A stretch of 64,000 nt of DNA from Symbiodinium natans (lineage: Eukaryota > Sar > Dinophyceae > Suessiales > Symbiodiniaceae), in assembly GCA_905221605.1 (NCBI GenBank), contig CAJNDS010000779.1, positions 1,613,501 through 1,677,500 of the forward strand. The letters are read 5' to 3'. Positions 27,478 to 37,384 of the stretch are shown here, piece after piece. The position numbers were made by a program, and so were the translations under genes. Numbering within the stretch: position 1 is the first letter of the stretch; each line of letters opens with the position of its first letter. The notes under the pieces were generated by a model, which worked only from the letters and a program-made list of their open reading frames with translations, was not told where the DNA came from and searched no databases.

Positions 27478-27794
27478 GGGCTCAAGGGGGAGCACATGCT
27501 GTCCCAGGCTTATTCAACTCTACCACGGCGCGCTGGAAGCGTTCCACCGCCGAGACTTCGCCGCTTGGCCTCACGGTTCGGACGTTTTGGATGGTTTAGG
27601 GTTTAGGGTTTATAAGGTTAGGGTTTAGGGTTTAGAGGGTTCATAGGGTTTATAGGGTTTATAGGGTTTGTAGGGTTCAAAGGGTTTATAAGGTTTATGG
27701 GGTTTATAGGGTCTTAGGGATCAACAAGCTGGAAGTTTGTCAGGGTCGGTGCTTTGGGCGACTTCAACTACATGTCAAATCCCCGTAGATGTAG

Positions 27795-28097
27795 CCACGT
27801 CCGCCTTCCGAGGCGCAGGCCATGCACTTGGCGAGGTCCTACTTGGCGCAGGACGCGGCGACCCCTGAACCTTGGCGCATGCACACGGGATACACCGGCA
27901 ACATATTCACATGGCGCGCGAAGACATTTTTCCACAGCGCATCAGCTTGCCAGAGTTAGCTCCGCACGCATCGACGCAAGACCACGTTGCTGGCCTTCGG
28001 CGACACGCAACTTGTAGCTGAGAGCACCCATTCCAACCCCGACGCCTCGGTTCATGGAGGGCCGCACAAGGCTGTGTTTCTGAGTCACAGGCTCTAA
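27795..28097 (+). CDS. 100-codon open frame broken by one TAG
   Basis: Starts after GATGTAG: PRPPSEAQAMHLARSYLAQ, then PWRMHTGYTGNIFTWRAK. A TAG at 27957-27959 follows, and the same frame continues THRRKTTLLAFGDTQLVAES ... HGGPHKAVFLSHRL to TAA. Either two exons, a nonsense-mutated copy, or an unrecognised short intron. Opposite-strand ORFs are also open. Confidence 0.45.
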
Positions 28098-28404
28098 ATT
28101 TGTCCAACGTCCAACCATGGCCGACATACACGGCCAAGAGTACTGTAGCAAGCACAGGCTCTGTTCCTCTGCACATTCCATTCCCTGCATGCCCTTTGCC
28201 CTTGACCTTTGAGATGTCTGAAGCAAACCCTAAACCCTAAACCCTAAACCCTGCTTATGCCATGAGGCCATGAGGCCTCCTTAGCATGGCTCTTGTCCTT
28301 GACTGAAAGAGCGACCTCACGAATGCTCCACTCCATATTCCTTCACATCCCCGTTAGGCCTTCGCCTCTATAGAAGCCCCTAAGCCCTTGCTACTGGGAC
28401 ATGT

Positions 28405-28540
28405 GGGGGTCTACCAAAATTGTGGGAACCCCGAGAATAGACCCCCTAACCAATTAAATAGTAGGATTCTCTTGTCATCTGTCATCAGGTCATCAGGACC
28501 CCAGCAAGGTAGCCCTAATTTCGGCAACCCCCCACGTGTT
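28405..28540. mobile_element. Inverted-repeat element, family G copy 3
   Basis: GGGGGTCTACCAAAATTGTGG ... AATTTCGGCAACCCCCC ends around AAATAGTAGGATTC. Confidence 0.55.
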
Positions 28541-28630
28541 TGCCTTTGATGGAAGGAGCCCGATGACCTCCCATCACAGCTTCTCCTTGAGCGTGCCGAG
28601 GCTCTTGAACAGATTGTGGCTTGCAAATTG
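28536..28630 (+). CDS. Exon-like block, unidentified
   Basis: VFAFDGRSPMTSHHSFSLSV and on to NRLWLANW, running into a poly-G tract. The block 28682-28833 downstream (SFLRRERAFEAKSLQGPVS) is open on + but also on the minus strand. Confidence 0.35.
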
Positions 28631-29099
28631 GGGGGGGGGGGGGGGGGGCCTGGTCAGCTTCAGCTTATGTAGGCCTTGTAGGAAGTTTTCTTAGAAGGGA
28701 GAGGGCGTTTGAAGCAAAGAGCCTACAGGGCCCGGTTTCCTGGGTAGGCAAGTCAAAAAACTGCGAGAAGCCGTTAAAGGGCTTTGTAGCTTTGACCGCT
28801 GTTCGGGGCGGTTTCGCTTTCTTGTCAACCTGAACGGCTGACATCACAAGGCCCGGAAGCAAAGCGATTGACAGTATATCGGCGACTTGTAGGCAATGAA
28901 TCCCCTGCGCCTACGAGGAGTTGCTCAGACTCAGAGACGGCGCCGAGTAATATGAACCCCCCCCTGCCCCCTACTCTTAAATACTCATTCATTGCTATGT
29001 TATATATGTTCTAGATTGTTATAGTACATGGGGGTTGGGATTGGATGTTACGGGGTAGGGGGGCTTAGTGTCAGGGGAAGGGATGATACACACGTCTCA

Positions 29100-29312
29100 G
29101 AATTCAAAAGAACCCTTGCTATCAGAGAGGCACGTCAGGCCAAGACCTGCTTCAGAGGTGGCGCCAACCAAAGCACACCTGTTTAGGTTTTAGGGGTGTA
29201 GGGTTTGCAAAGTCTTATCGGATATCGGCTTGTGCGCGAAGGCGAAGGCAAAGAATCCCTCCTCAGCCCCAGACCCAGGCGAAAGGGCACCAAAGCCAAA
29301 TCCGCATCCCAC
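29100..29312 (+). CDS. Two exon-like blocks separated by a short telomere-bearing gap
   Basis: 29100-29184 reads NSKEPLLSERHVRPRPASEV behind CGTCTCAG. 29216-29312 reads SDIGLCAKAKAKNPSSAPDP. Both are polar and Pro/Ser-rich. Confidence 0.4.
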
Positions 29313-29321
29313 GTGTATCTA

Positions 29322-29413
29322 GACCAGGATGGGCTATTATACCCTATAATCTCTTGAAAGGCCGCTAATAGGGTTCATTGTGGGGATTTTTACGGCCAAA
29401 TAGCCCATCCTGG
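29322..29413. mobile_element. Inverted-repeat element, family C, best copy
   Basis: ACCAGGATGGGCTATTA and AAATAGCCCATCCTGG are inverted repeats of about 16 bases. It separates two coding-like blocks; no clean target duplication found. Confidence 0.65.
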
Positions 29414-29415
29414 GA

Positions 29416-29658
29416 TGTAACCCATATGCCGGCGGGGAGCCGCGCGGCACGCTGCAGATCGGCACAGACAGCGCACCTCTGAGGGAGGAATCGGCCGAGG
29501 AGGCGTTACGTCGGCGCCGCATGGCTCGCCTTTGCACCGGGGCTATGGCGACAGGTTTAGGGAGTGATCTGGTCGAGGAGTCGCCCACGGACTACCAAGT
29601 CCCAGTCCGTTCAGTGGCAGCGACGGCCTGCGCCGGCCGGTGCACTACCACCAATTAA
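29416..29658 (+). CDS. 80-codon exon-like block, unidentified
   Basis: CNPYAGGEPRGTLQIGTDSA, then REESAEEALRRRRMARL and VEESPTDYQVPVRSV, to TAA. GC-rich third positions. Followed by element E2. Confidence 0.6.
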   Translation, partial: CNPYAGGEPRGTLQIGTDSAPLREESAEEALRRRRMARLCTGAMATGLGSDLVEESPTDYQVPVRSVAATACAGRCTTTN

Positions 29659-29681
29659 GGCCTCCTTCGTGAGCCCTCCTA

Positions 29682-29781
29682 CTTACTTCGCCTTTAGTTG
29701 AACTTTAAACTTTTCGGGTTTCCTTATTTAGTAGGAATATTAAAGTTTAACCTTTTACCCCTTGGTTGTTGGAGAAGTAAG
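29682..29781. mobile_element. Introner-like element E2
   Basis: CTTACTTCGCC...TTGGAGAAGTAAG flanked by CCTA on both sides (29678-29681 and 29782-29785). The sequence just right of it is open as YWASIGKALL to G|GTGTTC. Confidence 0.8.
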
Positions 29782-29853
29782 CCTATTGGGCTTCGATAGG
29801 CAAGGCACTTCTGGGTGTTCAGGGTTTTGGGTTTAGGAGCGGTTCAAGAAGGC

Positions 29854-29964
29854 GGTTGCAGTTGGGAATTTCTTAATTGGTAACAAGACAAACGTGATCT
29901 CATTCACGTTTGTCTTGTTACCAATTTCCAATTGCAAGTCTTGAAATGTAGGTGAACTGCAACC
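29854..29964. repeat. Perfect 23-base hairpin inside a longer inverted repeat
   Basis: 29875-29897 and 29904-29926 are exactly complementary around a 6-base loop, and outer arms GGTTGCAGTT / AACTGCAACC enclose them. Confidence 0.9.
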
Positions 29965-30019
29965 CCTCGCCCGTCCTAAAGCCCTGAACCGTAAACAACC
30001 CCAAATGCTCCAAAGCCCT

Positions 30020-30156
30020 ACCCAGAGACTCCGAACCCCTTATTTTAAGGAATACAAAACCCCTTAACTAAGGAATATACCTTAAATCATATTAGGGTTC
30101 CTATTATAATGTTAGGTATATATTCCTTGATTAAGGGGTTTTGGAGTCTCTGGGAA
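30020..30156. mobile_element. Inverted-repeat element D1
   Basis: CCCAGAGACTCC...GGAGTCTCTGGG with CCCCTTA..AAGGAATAT sub-arms, flanked by CCCT (30016-30019 and 30157-30160). The copy at 43383-43497 is about 80 percent alike. Confidence 0.7.
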
Positions 30157-30380
30157 CCCTGCGCAGGTTGCCAGCACACTCCCTGCCAGGGCGCCCTGGT
30201 CCCCTGTCCGGCGCCTGGTTGGTTGTTCCGCATCAAAGGTCTACTTTAAAGATTCAGAAGTTTTTGGGGTTTCGGGGTGAAGCTATGGGTTTTGGGCCTA
30301 GGATTCAGAAGTGTTGGGGGTTTTGGGCCTCCAATAGAAGTCCTAGATTTCTCCAACTCTACGGGAAACCCCCCAAAAAG

Positions 30381-30460
30381 AGCCCGAGCTGGAGCTGAAC
30401 ACGGTCGGGGCAACTGCAAATTTTGTCCACTGCAACTCCTTGGGGTCGCCCCAAGCATGA
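30381..30460 (+). CDS. Exon-like block, unidentified
   Basis: PELELNTVGATANFVHCNS and on, TGA. A Cys-rich block, CAGCQHTPCQGALVPCPAP (30159-30237), precedes it but competes with another open frame. Confidence 0.4.
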
Positions 30461-30841
30461 GCCCAGCTCTAATCTTAGCCTTTACTTAGGGGTACTTGCA
30501 AATCATGTTTAATTTTCATTTTCGCTAGGGTTCCAAGTTCAGTATAGTTACCCATAGTTACCCTGAACCAGGCCTGAACCTCTGCAAACACCCGAACCCG
30601 AAACTCAGCTCTGCCTAAACTTGCCTTAGGGTAGGGAACCTGCAACACTTTTGCTATAACATAGAAACCTGCAACATTTTTGCGATAATATAGAAACCTT
30701 CTATTCATAAAACCCTAAACCCTAAGCCCTAGACCCATAGAAACCTTCCATTCATGAAAGGCTTCCCTTTTCTTGAGCTAGGGTTTAGGGTTTAGGATTT
30801 AGGGTTTAGGGTTTATAGGGTTTAGGGTTTAGGGTATTCAG

Positions 30842-30916
30842 CCCCTGAATTGCTTATGGAGTGGAGCCCAGGTCTTGGAAATGACGGAGAAGTGATGTGG
30901 CAGCAAGGCGCCCTGG
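30842..30916 (+). CDS. Exon ending at a telomere-repeat donor
   Basis: Behind GTATTCAG: PELLMEWSPGLGNDGEVMW and on to GAL, then G|GTTTAG. Confidence 0.6.
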
Positions 30917-30962
30917 GTTTAGGGTTTAGGGTTTAGGGTTTAGGGTTTAGGATTTAGGGTTT

Positions 30963-30978
30963 GCCATTTTGGCTCAAG
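30963..30978 (+). other. Relic dinoflagellate spliced leader
   Basis: GCCATTTTGGCTCAAG is identical to the last 16 bases of the 22-base leader trans-spliced to dinoflagellate mRNAs. Telomere repeats abut its 5' side. An SL in genomic DNA marks a reverse-transcribed mRNA. Confidence 0.88.
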
Positions 30979-31040
30979 CCATTATTGCTACGAGGCCTAT
31001 TTGGCGAATGTAATTAGACGCAACACCTCGCGATATTGCA

Positions 31041-31690
31041 ATGGAGAGGGCCAAGCTGCTGTCTTGCGTGGGGTTCGCATGGCGAAAGTCATTCCACGCG
31101 GACGTTCCTCAAGTCACCAGGCAATTAGGCGCTGCTCTGCATTAACTAAGGGAATATGAGAGAAAGCACCACGAATCGTTTCCATCTTCGATGCTATCCT
31201 GCCCCAGATAAAGGAACGAGAGACGCGGCACTGCTATTCTGATTCAGTCACTCAGACGGAGTTGGAGATCCTGACGCGGCCTCAGTTCGAAAACATCATG
31301 GTGGATCTGCAGGGCCAGTTTGCACAACTACAGGACCAGTTTGTACAAGCTGCACAGCGGTGGAGCAGTAGCGTGCTGGCGCAAAACCATCGTGTGGAGG
31401 ATCTTCAGAGGCAGCTACATCATCTAGCTGATGAAGGGGAAGTGGCGGTACACAATGATGTTGAAGTGGAGCAGCACGGCGATGTACCTCTAGCTAGCAC
31501 AGACCAATTTCAGCAGACGGTGGAAGACGCTGCAAGACACGGTAGCCACTCCGATGCCTGCTTCGACATGCAGCGATTACGTGCACGGCACCAAGAGGAG
31601 AGAATGCGTGTGAAACAGCAACGGCGTGCTGCTAGGTTGTGCAGACTTGAAAATGAGAAGGACAGCCACGAAGGACTGCAGTTGCAATGA
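31041..31690 (+). pseudogene. SL-tagged retrocopy, frameshifted, Gln/coiled-coil-rich
   Basis: 62 bases after the SL relic an ATG opens MERAKLLSCVGFAWRKSFHA to a TAA at 31143. From 31160 a second frame continues for 176 codons with no Met for 45 codons: EKAPRIVSIFDAILPQIKER, then MVDLQGQFAQLQDQFVQ and MQRLRARHQEERMRVKQQR. The two parts fit one protein broken by a small indel near 31143-31160. Helical, Gln- and Arg-rich; no family recognised. No intron signs, as expected for a processed copy. Confidence 0.7.
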
Positions 31691-31911
31691 TGGGCGGGGT
31701 TTTCCATGCTCGCATGCTTTTGGTCCTCAGGATAAGCTTGAGGTCTTGATTCTTCTTTCTGCCACGAAACACTTGTGGCTGCTTCAAGTTAGTGTTCTGG
31801 CCTTCATGTCTTGTCTGGGGCACCTGTTGCAAATCAGCGGACGCGCAGCAGGCTGTTCGGCAGCCACGGACCCGTCAGAGCGCGCGGGGTCAAAAAGGGT
31901 TTAGGGTTTAG

Positions 31912-32012
31912 GGGGAACAGAAGACCCGCAAAGCACCCGAAGGGTTCAGGGGCTGAAGAGTCCTCATCCTGCAATCGCCCAGTTGCAACGCAACTCCCCG
32001 AATCCATCAAGG
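31912..32012 (+). CDS. Exon bounded on both sides by telomere arrays
   Basis: TTTAG|G start; NRRPAKHPKGSGAEESSSCN and on to PESIK; then GG|GTTTAG. Confidence 0.6.
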
Positions 32013-32065
32013 GGGTTTAGGGTTGAGGGTTCAGGGAAGTTCAGGGTCTAGGGTTTAGGGTTTAG

Positions 32066-32166
32066 GGGAACGTGTCAGGCTGTGTTGCGGCATTCTCCAC
32101 ACACTATGACCCCAACACGGGCAACCGACCAGGGGACCACATAGTGCAGCGATGGCATCAACTGTG
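32066..32166 (+). CDS. Exon starting at a telomere-repeat acceptor
   Basis: GNVSGCVAAFSTHYDPNTGN, then HIVQRWHQLW with a GTCCTT donor. One of the more protein-like blocks; family unknown. Confidence 0.65.
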
Positions 32167-32259
32167 GTCCTTGTGACCAGGCAGTGCTTGCAGGGCTTAT
32201 AAGGGTTTATGGTGTCCTGCCAATTGCTCATGAGTTGGAGCATGGGCTGCAGCCCTTAG

Positions 32260-32323
32260 GGCTCTAGGGTCCATGCTGGATATGGATGAGCCCCAATCTG
32301 CCAACAAGGGAATACCGGGGAGG
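32260..32323 (+). CDS. Exon ending at a telomere-repeat donor
   Basis: Behind CCCTTAG: ALGSMLDMDEPQSANKGIPG, then GG|GTTTAG. Confidence 0.6.
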
Positions 32324-32418
32324 GTTTAGGGTTTAGGGTTTAGGGTTTGGGGTTTAGGGTTTAGGGTTTAGGGGAGGGCGCTCTGAGCCCTGAGCCCCAA
32401 TACCATAACAAAAACCAG

Positions 32419-32510
32419 GACTGTGCTGTAATTAACCGCATGTCGGCGCCAGGCAGTCCGGTGCAGTTTCGCCAAGATGGTGAGACACCCGTGAGCGTGG
32501 CTGCAGTTTG
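32419..32510 (+). CDS. Exon-like block, unidentified
   Basis: Behind AAAACCAG: DCAVINRMSAPGSPVQFRQ and on to SVAAV, ending G|GTAGCC. Confidence 0.6.
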
Positions 32511-32627
32511 GTAGCCCGATGGCTGCGCGCTGACAGGTGCAAACGTCGCCTCCCTCAACCTAAGTCCTCAACCCCCTTTTGACAGGGGCCCCCGGGTTCT
32601 TCGTAGGGTGTGAGGGAATGAAGGCCC

Positions 32628-32740
32628 TATATGTATTATATGTATATACATATATATATGTATGTATATATATATATATATCCCTTCAAGGGAGTATATA
32701 CCGCCCAAATTCCCCTCATTCCCTACTAAGAACTAGCCAG
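32628..32740. repeat. TATATA microsatellite inside an inverted-repeat element
   Basis: TATGTATATA run bracketed by GTGAGGGAATGAAGG and CCTCATTCCCTAC. Confidence 0.7.
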
Positions 32741-32846
32741 GGGGTTTATGTGCTTCACCAAAGTGTGGGGCTGCTCTTGCTGCAGACCTGAGCCGTCCTG
32801 GGCAACAGGACCAGGCGGTTTAGGGGTTTAGGGTTTAGGGTTTCAG

Positions 32847-32885
32847 GTGCTCGAACATGATTCTGCTTACGGATTCCGGCAATGA
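32847..32885 (+). CDS. Short last exon-like block
   Basis: Behind GGTTTCAG: VLEHDSAYGFRQ and TGA. Plausible end of the gene represented by the four blocks upstream. Confidence 0.45.
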   Translation: MLEHDSAYGFRQ

Positions 32886-33326
32886 AAAGAGAGATCTCTT
32901 AGCCACTCGCAGCAACTGACCACACAAAATATCGACATCCATGCCTGTAGGCCACTGTCCTCCGTTCCCTTCTGAGAAGAAGTTGCACTTCTAAACGTCA
33001 GCACACGACCTCCCGAAGTGAAGCAGTGATCTTCACATGACCTCTTCACATGACCCGGTAGCACATCAAGGCATTCTTGGCTCCCCTCGCACAGGCCCAA
33101 CGCCAGCCCGTCCGAGATCAAGAAGGCTCATGAGAATTCTTTGCCAGTGGAATGCACCTAGCCGTTGACCCAAATGAATATTCAGACGTAACCATTCCTG
33201 CAGAAAGGCCTACTACAAAGAGGCACGCGTGCGCAGACCCGAGCATGCAGTCGTAGTCGGCAAGCCAGCGTTTCATTTCACAGGCGCTATCTGGGGATTA
33301 GGGGGTCAACCGGAGGCCAAGAAGGA

Positions 33327-33683
33327 ATGACGCTGAGAATTCTTCTTTGTTTCATCTGTTTCGAGCTGTTTAGGTGGTCTGTTCTGTGGCGGGGTGTGTC
33401 TTCCGCGTGCCAAGCAGTTGGTACCACGAGCTGGTGCCTAACACAGGAGCCTCATTACTTGCCAAGAATATCACCTTTATCATCCCTAGATAATTTCAAT
33501 ATCGGCTCAAGAGGACGGCTTTATTCGTGCTCGAAGGGGACCCTTTGTGTACTTGGAGACCTATCGCCATTCAACATCAAACTAAGCAACGAAGCAAACA
33601 AAGTTTCAAGCCCTCTAAGGAAAAATGTTTCAACAGTCCCTTTCCCACATCACAGTGTAGTTACTAGCTCGGCTGAGCGCTGA
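33327..33683 (+). CDS. 118-aa ORF, possibly secreted, unidentified
   Basis: Starts at ATG with a hydrophobic N-terminus (MTLRILLCFICFELFRW) and is uninterrupted. Codon composition is not strongly biased, so chance is possible. The opposite-strand ORF at 32867-33121 upstream is similar in quality. Confidence 0.3.
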   Translation: MTLRILLCFICFELFRWSVLWRGVSSACQAVGTTSWCLTQEPHYLPRISPLSSLDNFNIGSRGRLYSCSKGTLCVLGDLSPFNIKLSNEANKVSSPLRKNVSTVPFPHHSVVTSSAER

Positions 33684-34127
33684 TCCTAAACTATGGGTCC
33701 TTTTTTCTTTGGTGCCCAACAATATAAGGAATGTTCTCTAGCAGAGACATCAAAAAAAGCAAGGACCATTCTCAACCGAGGTAGATTTGGAACTATTGTT
33801 GAAGTTCTTAGGGCCCTAGTCGCCACATTCAGTGTTTACAGGGCAACCACACAAAAACACTGACGACAGGTGTTTTGAGGGGCCTGTTAGGCTTTTGTTT
33901 CCGGTTGGGGTTCGGAGTTGATCTTCGTTTTTGTTCGGGGGAGGGGTGGGGGTGAGGTTAGGGGTTATGGGAGTTCTGGGAAGGTGAACAAACTGTTGTC
34001 GTGAGGGGAGGGGGCGGCCTAAGCCCTACACCCTAACCCTTGAACCCTAAACCCCAAACCCTAAACCCTAAATCCTACATCCTAAACCCTAAACCCTAAA
34101 CCCTAAACCCTGCTTGAGCTCTCCCAG

Positions 34128-34182
34128 GTGCCATCCGGACAAGAATCCCGGGGATGCCGAAGCCACGGCCAAGTTCCAGAAG
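34128..34182 (+). CDS. DnaJ exon with HPD motif
   Basis: Behind CTCCCAG: CHPDKNPGDAEATAKFQK, i.e. the HPD loop and start of helix III of a J domain, the part that stimulates Hsp70 ATPase. Helices I-II and the short stretch before VLSD were not found. Confidence 0.9.
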
Positions 34183-34195
34183 TTCCTTTGCTGGC

Positions 34196-34310
34196 AAACC
34201 CTAAACCCTAAACCCTAAACCCTAAACCCTAAACCCTAAACCCTAAACCCTAAACCCTAAACCCTAAACCCTAGCCCTAAACCCTAAACCCCAAAGCCCA
34301 AACCCTAAAC
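34196..34310. repeat. Telomere-type array (CCCTAAA) beside the DnaJ exon
   Basis: About ten perfect units then degenerate ones. Confidence 0.95.
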
Positions 34311-34738
34311 CCTAAAGCCTAAACCCAAAGAAATCCTTTACCCCCTCCCCACCCCCATCCGCCCTGCTCAAAGGCCAGGGGGGCTAAATTGCCAATTTGT
34401 GTGTCTTGTGAGGTTTGGGTAGGAGGTTTAAGGTGCAGAAGCTGGAACTCGACGTCCTGTTGGGAATGGCTTTATAGGGTAGGGTTTAGGGTTTAGGGTT
34501 TAGGGTTTAGGGTTTAGGGTTTAGGGTCTTCCTGTTGGATTAAAGCCCCCCAACAAAGAAAGTTCTTCTTCGCAAAGGGTAATAGGGTAAGATAGGGATC
34601 ATTTTCTTTTACTTTACCCCGAAGCCGTAAGCCCGACTGCTGCGACGGACCCTGTATCCCGAAACCCTAAACCCTAAACCTCAGAAGCGAAAACCTGAGA
34701 TTCTTTAGGGTTCAGGGCTTAGGGTTTAGGATTTCGGG

Positions 34739-34845
34739 TTTTAGGGTTTTGGGGTTTTAGGGTTTTAGGGTTTTAGGGTTTTAGAGTTTTAGGTTTTTAG
34801 GTTTTAGGGTTTTAGGGTTTTAGGGTTTTAGGGTTTGGGGTTTAG
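34739..34845. repeat. Telomere-like array, 8-base TTTTAGGG variant
   Basis: About a dozen TTTTAGGG units in succession, unlike the 7-base arrays around it. Confidence 0.95.
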
Positions 34846-34860
34846 GGTTGAGATTCTGGA

Positions 34861-34941
34861 TGTGAAGTGTCCCCTGTCATGCCTGAGTTGATGGATCAGG
34901 CTGAGCACTGTCTACCAGGCGGGTCCTGCTCGGATACCACC
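34861..34941 (+). CDS. Exon-like block within the DnaJ span
   Basis: SGCEVSPVMPELMDQAEHCL and on. Does not fit a J domain, so it is an alternative exon, another gene, or chance. Confidence 0.3.
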
Positions 34942-34985
34942 CTAAACCCTAATCCCTAATCCCTAAATCCTAAACCCACCCGCAG

Positions 34986-35027
34986 TTCCTGTTTCTACTA
35001 TCTGCCGAAGAACCCATGTCATTCCTT
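34986..35027 (+). CDS. Exon-like block within the DnaJ span
   Basis: 14 codons behind CCCGCAG: FLFLLSAEEPMSFL, then GTAAGG. Same caveat as the preceding block. Confidence 0.35.
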
Positions 35028-35188
35028 GTAAGGGCGATATAGGGATTACAATTCTAGATTTTTTGGGTTCTTAAGCAAATAGTAGGTTTGGGTTGAGAGG
35101 CGTTTAGGATTTAGGGGTCTATGGTGTGACTTGAAGGGGAACAACCAAGTTTCGGGTTAGGGGTTTTGGGTTTAGGGTCTATTAAGAG

Positions 35189-35425
35189 CTCACATTTGTG
35201 GTGCGGCAAGCTGGGTACATTCGGTTTTGTAGCCCTGAGCACGTGTGGATATCACTCCTTGACGTTCCTAAATGCGGCTTTCCCTTATGTCGTGCCTCTT
35301 CACAACTTCGCCAGTCTTTTTTTTGGTCAAAGAAGGACGGGCTACGGATGCCTCCTCGTTCAACATCATTGAAGCACCTCAAACCAAAGTGTCCGTGGAT
35401 TCCCGCAATTACAGAAGAACATTGA
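35189..35425 (+). CDS. 78-codon ORF, unidentified
   Basis: LTFVVRQAGYIRFCSPEHVW, then FFWSKKDGLRMPPRSTS to TGA. The SKKDGLRM stretch faintly recalls reverse transcriptases, but without any catalytic motif. Confidence 0.35.
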   Translation, partial: LTFVVRQAGYIRFCSPEHVWISLLDVPKCGFPLCRASSQLRQSFFWSKKDGLRMPPRSTSLKHLKPKCPWIPAITEEH

Positions 35426-35728
35426 GAGTCTAGACCTCCACATGTATGGTACAGCTACTACGCTTCAAAATACACATGGACTTTTTTTCTGGGTCCTTGT
35501 TGGTTATAATTTTACATTGGGGTCCCAGTTAAATCTTGCAATAAGGAATAAAGGAATGACAGTTTTTGAAAAAACAACCCCCCCCAAAAAAAAAAGATAG
35601 TTTTAAAACAAAAATCCCAACAAGGATGCAGTTTTTTTGAGACGAAGTAAAAAATATACCCAAATAAAAATAATAGTTCTTAAAATTAAATGCAGAGAAG
35701 GTCGCAGAGAGCCCGTAGAGCACCTCAG

Positions 35729-35757
35729 GTGTTGTCCGATCCCGAGCTCCGCAAGAA
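35729..35757 (+). CDS. DnaJ exon (helix IV)
   Basis: Behind CACCTCAG: VLSDPELRK plus two bases, then GCAGCG. The GC donor is fixed by the join to the next exon (RKK-YDREG). Confidence 0.9.
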
Positions 35758-36248
35758 GCAGCGGCCTCAGGAAACCCTGAACACCCTCAAGGTTTAGGGT
35801 TGAGGGTTTAGGGTTTAGGGTTTAGGGTTTAGGGTTAGGGTTTAGGGTTTAGGGTTTAGGGTCTAGGGTACCGAAACGTCCCGACTCTGAGTATGTGGCT
35901 TTCGCGTGTCCTGGGATCTTCGACCGAATGTGATGTCTGAATCATGTCGGCATCGACCCCAGACAGTGTAATTAAGGGCACCACTCCAAGGGTTTAGGGT
36001 TTAGGATTCTGCACTCAGGAGGGGCGTGCACGCGCGCGGGAGCAAGGCGAAAGCCCCATGTGCAACACCGCGGCATGAGAATCCCGCTGGGAACGGACAT
36101 TTGAAGCCAACCCATGCACTGACCACATTGCATGAACATGCGTTTTCGCGACGCCCACGCAAGCCTCAAAAAAAGGGCGTCGGAGGCGAGTGCACGATTT
36201 CGAGCACACCGGACCTAGTGAGAACCCTAAACCCTAAACCCTAAACCC

Positions 36249-36447
36249 TTTGCTGGTCCCGGCCAGCGATCTACTTCTCCACCCGCAACATAAGAGCCCC
36301 AAAGAGCAAGCACTGTTCGGGGAAAATCTCCCGGCTGTCATTAGGGCACTTTCTTCAAACCTCCAACCGCTGAAATGTGAGCCCTTAACACAGAGGCGTC
36401 GAACCAATTCCTGCCTATGCCCTTGGGACTTTTTTCTATTACCCTAA
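36249..36447 (+). CDS. Exon-like block, unidentified
   Basis: LVPASDLLLHPQHKSPKEQA, then ENLPAVIRALSSNLQPLK, open for about 65 codons. Not J-domain sequence. The block 36014-36216 upstream is open on both strands. Confidence 0.4.
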
Positions 36448-36576
36448 ACCCTAAACCCTAAACCCTAAACCCTTTTTTGGTTCAAGAGGATCCTTTTCAG
36501 GAAATCGGGGGGATTTCAGGAATTTTTAGAGGGTTTTCAGGGCCATCCTGGCTGCCGATAGGATGACTGTTGCGAG

Positions 36577-36636
36577 GTATGATCGTGAGGGCAAGGAGGG
36601 CGTAGACAAGCAGAAGACCGTGCAGATGGACCCAAG
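36577..36636 (+). CDS. DnaJ/DnaJ-X exon
   Basis: Behind TTGCGAG: YDREGKEGVDKQKTVQMDP plus two bases, then GCAAAG. The frame is also open upstream from 36541 and downstream to 36784, but the family alignment and GC donor fit this shorter exon. Confidence 0.9.
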
Positions 36637-37138
36637 GCAAAGTTTCTGGGAGCTTCAGGGACTACAAGTTTTGGGAGCTTCAGGGACTGCATGGAGGAAT
36701 TATTTGAACGCCCGCGCTGTAAAGAAAGAGCATCTGGAAGCTGGAAGAACACAGAGCGAATACTTCCCAGTGCAGGTGGCATGATACATGCCCTGGGCGC
36801 AGATCCTCTAATCGTCCTCGCCCAAATCCATACCCTGCAGCGTGAGTCGGGAGGGCTGAGAATCACCTCATAGTGAGTCTTGCAACGCCAATTCTGTGAG
36901 TCTCGTGCTGCACTGGCACTGATCCAAGGAGCTTTCCCACAGTACCTCCGCTTCAGCAGGTTGTGCATCACCTGGTTCGCCACCTTAAGAACCCCAGAAG
37001 TGTTGGACCCTAAACCGTAAACCCCAAACTTTAAACCTGAGTGCCAGCTAGGGCGGCAAGCAAAAGACCCTAAACCCTATAGGCTTTCGGCTCCCATGGT
37101 AAAGTAGAAGTCTTCAGACAGCTGCAGTCTAAGGTTTC

Positions 37139-37210
37139 AGCGCCATGGTCAGGAGACTGCACAGTTTGATCTGCAGAAGCTTCACGGGGAACCATATGAC
37201 CTCCACTAGC
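37139..37210 (+). CDS. Exon-like block, unidentified
   Basis: Behind GGTTTCAG: RHGQETAQFDLQKLHGEPYD and on to TAG. Two frames are open. Confidence 0.35.
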
Positions 37211-37384
37211 CCTGCTCTATACCCTCCAGTCCGTTCAGACCAAACCCCCCCCCCCCCCAACCAAACCCTCAACCCTAAACCCTGTGCGCGAGCGTGTGAG
37301 TCGGAGCCCTGAACTCTGCCTTCGAAATCCCAAACCCTAAACCCTCAACCCTAAACCCTAAACCCTAAACCCTAAACCCTTCAG

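Noticed and set aside
27745-27775. GDFN motif suggesting an endonuclease/LINE relic
   Set aside because: Only four residues, in a frame that competes with a better coding frame; no other motif of that family nearby.
35189-35425. Reverse transcriptase fragment
   Set aside because: SKKDGLRM is suggestive, but neither the catalytic YxDD box nor flanking RT motifs are present.
36537-36983. 148-aa minus ORF
   Set aside because: Antisense to the DnaJ exon whose family match and splice sites fix the + strand.
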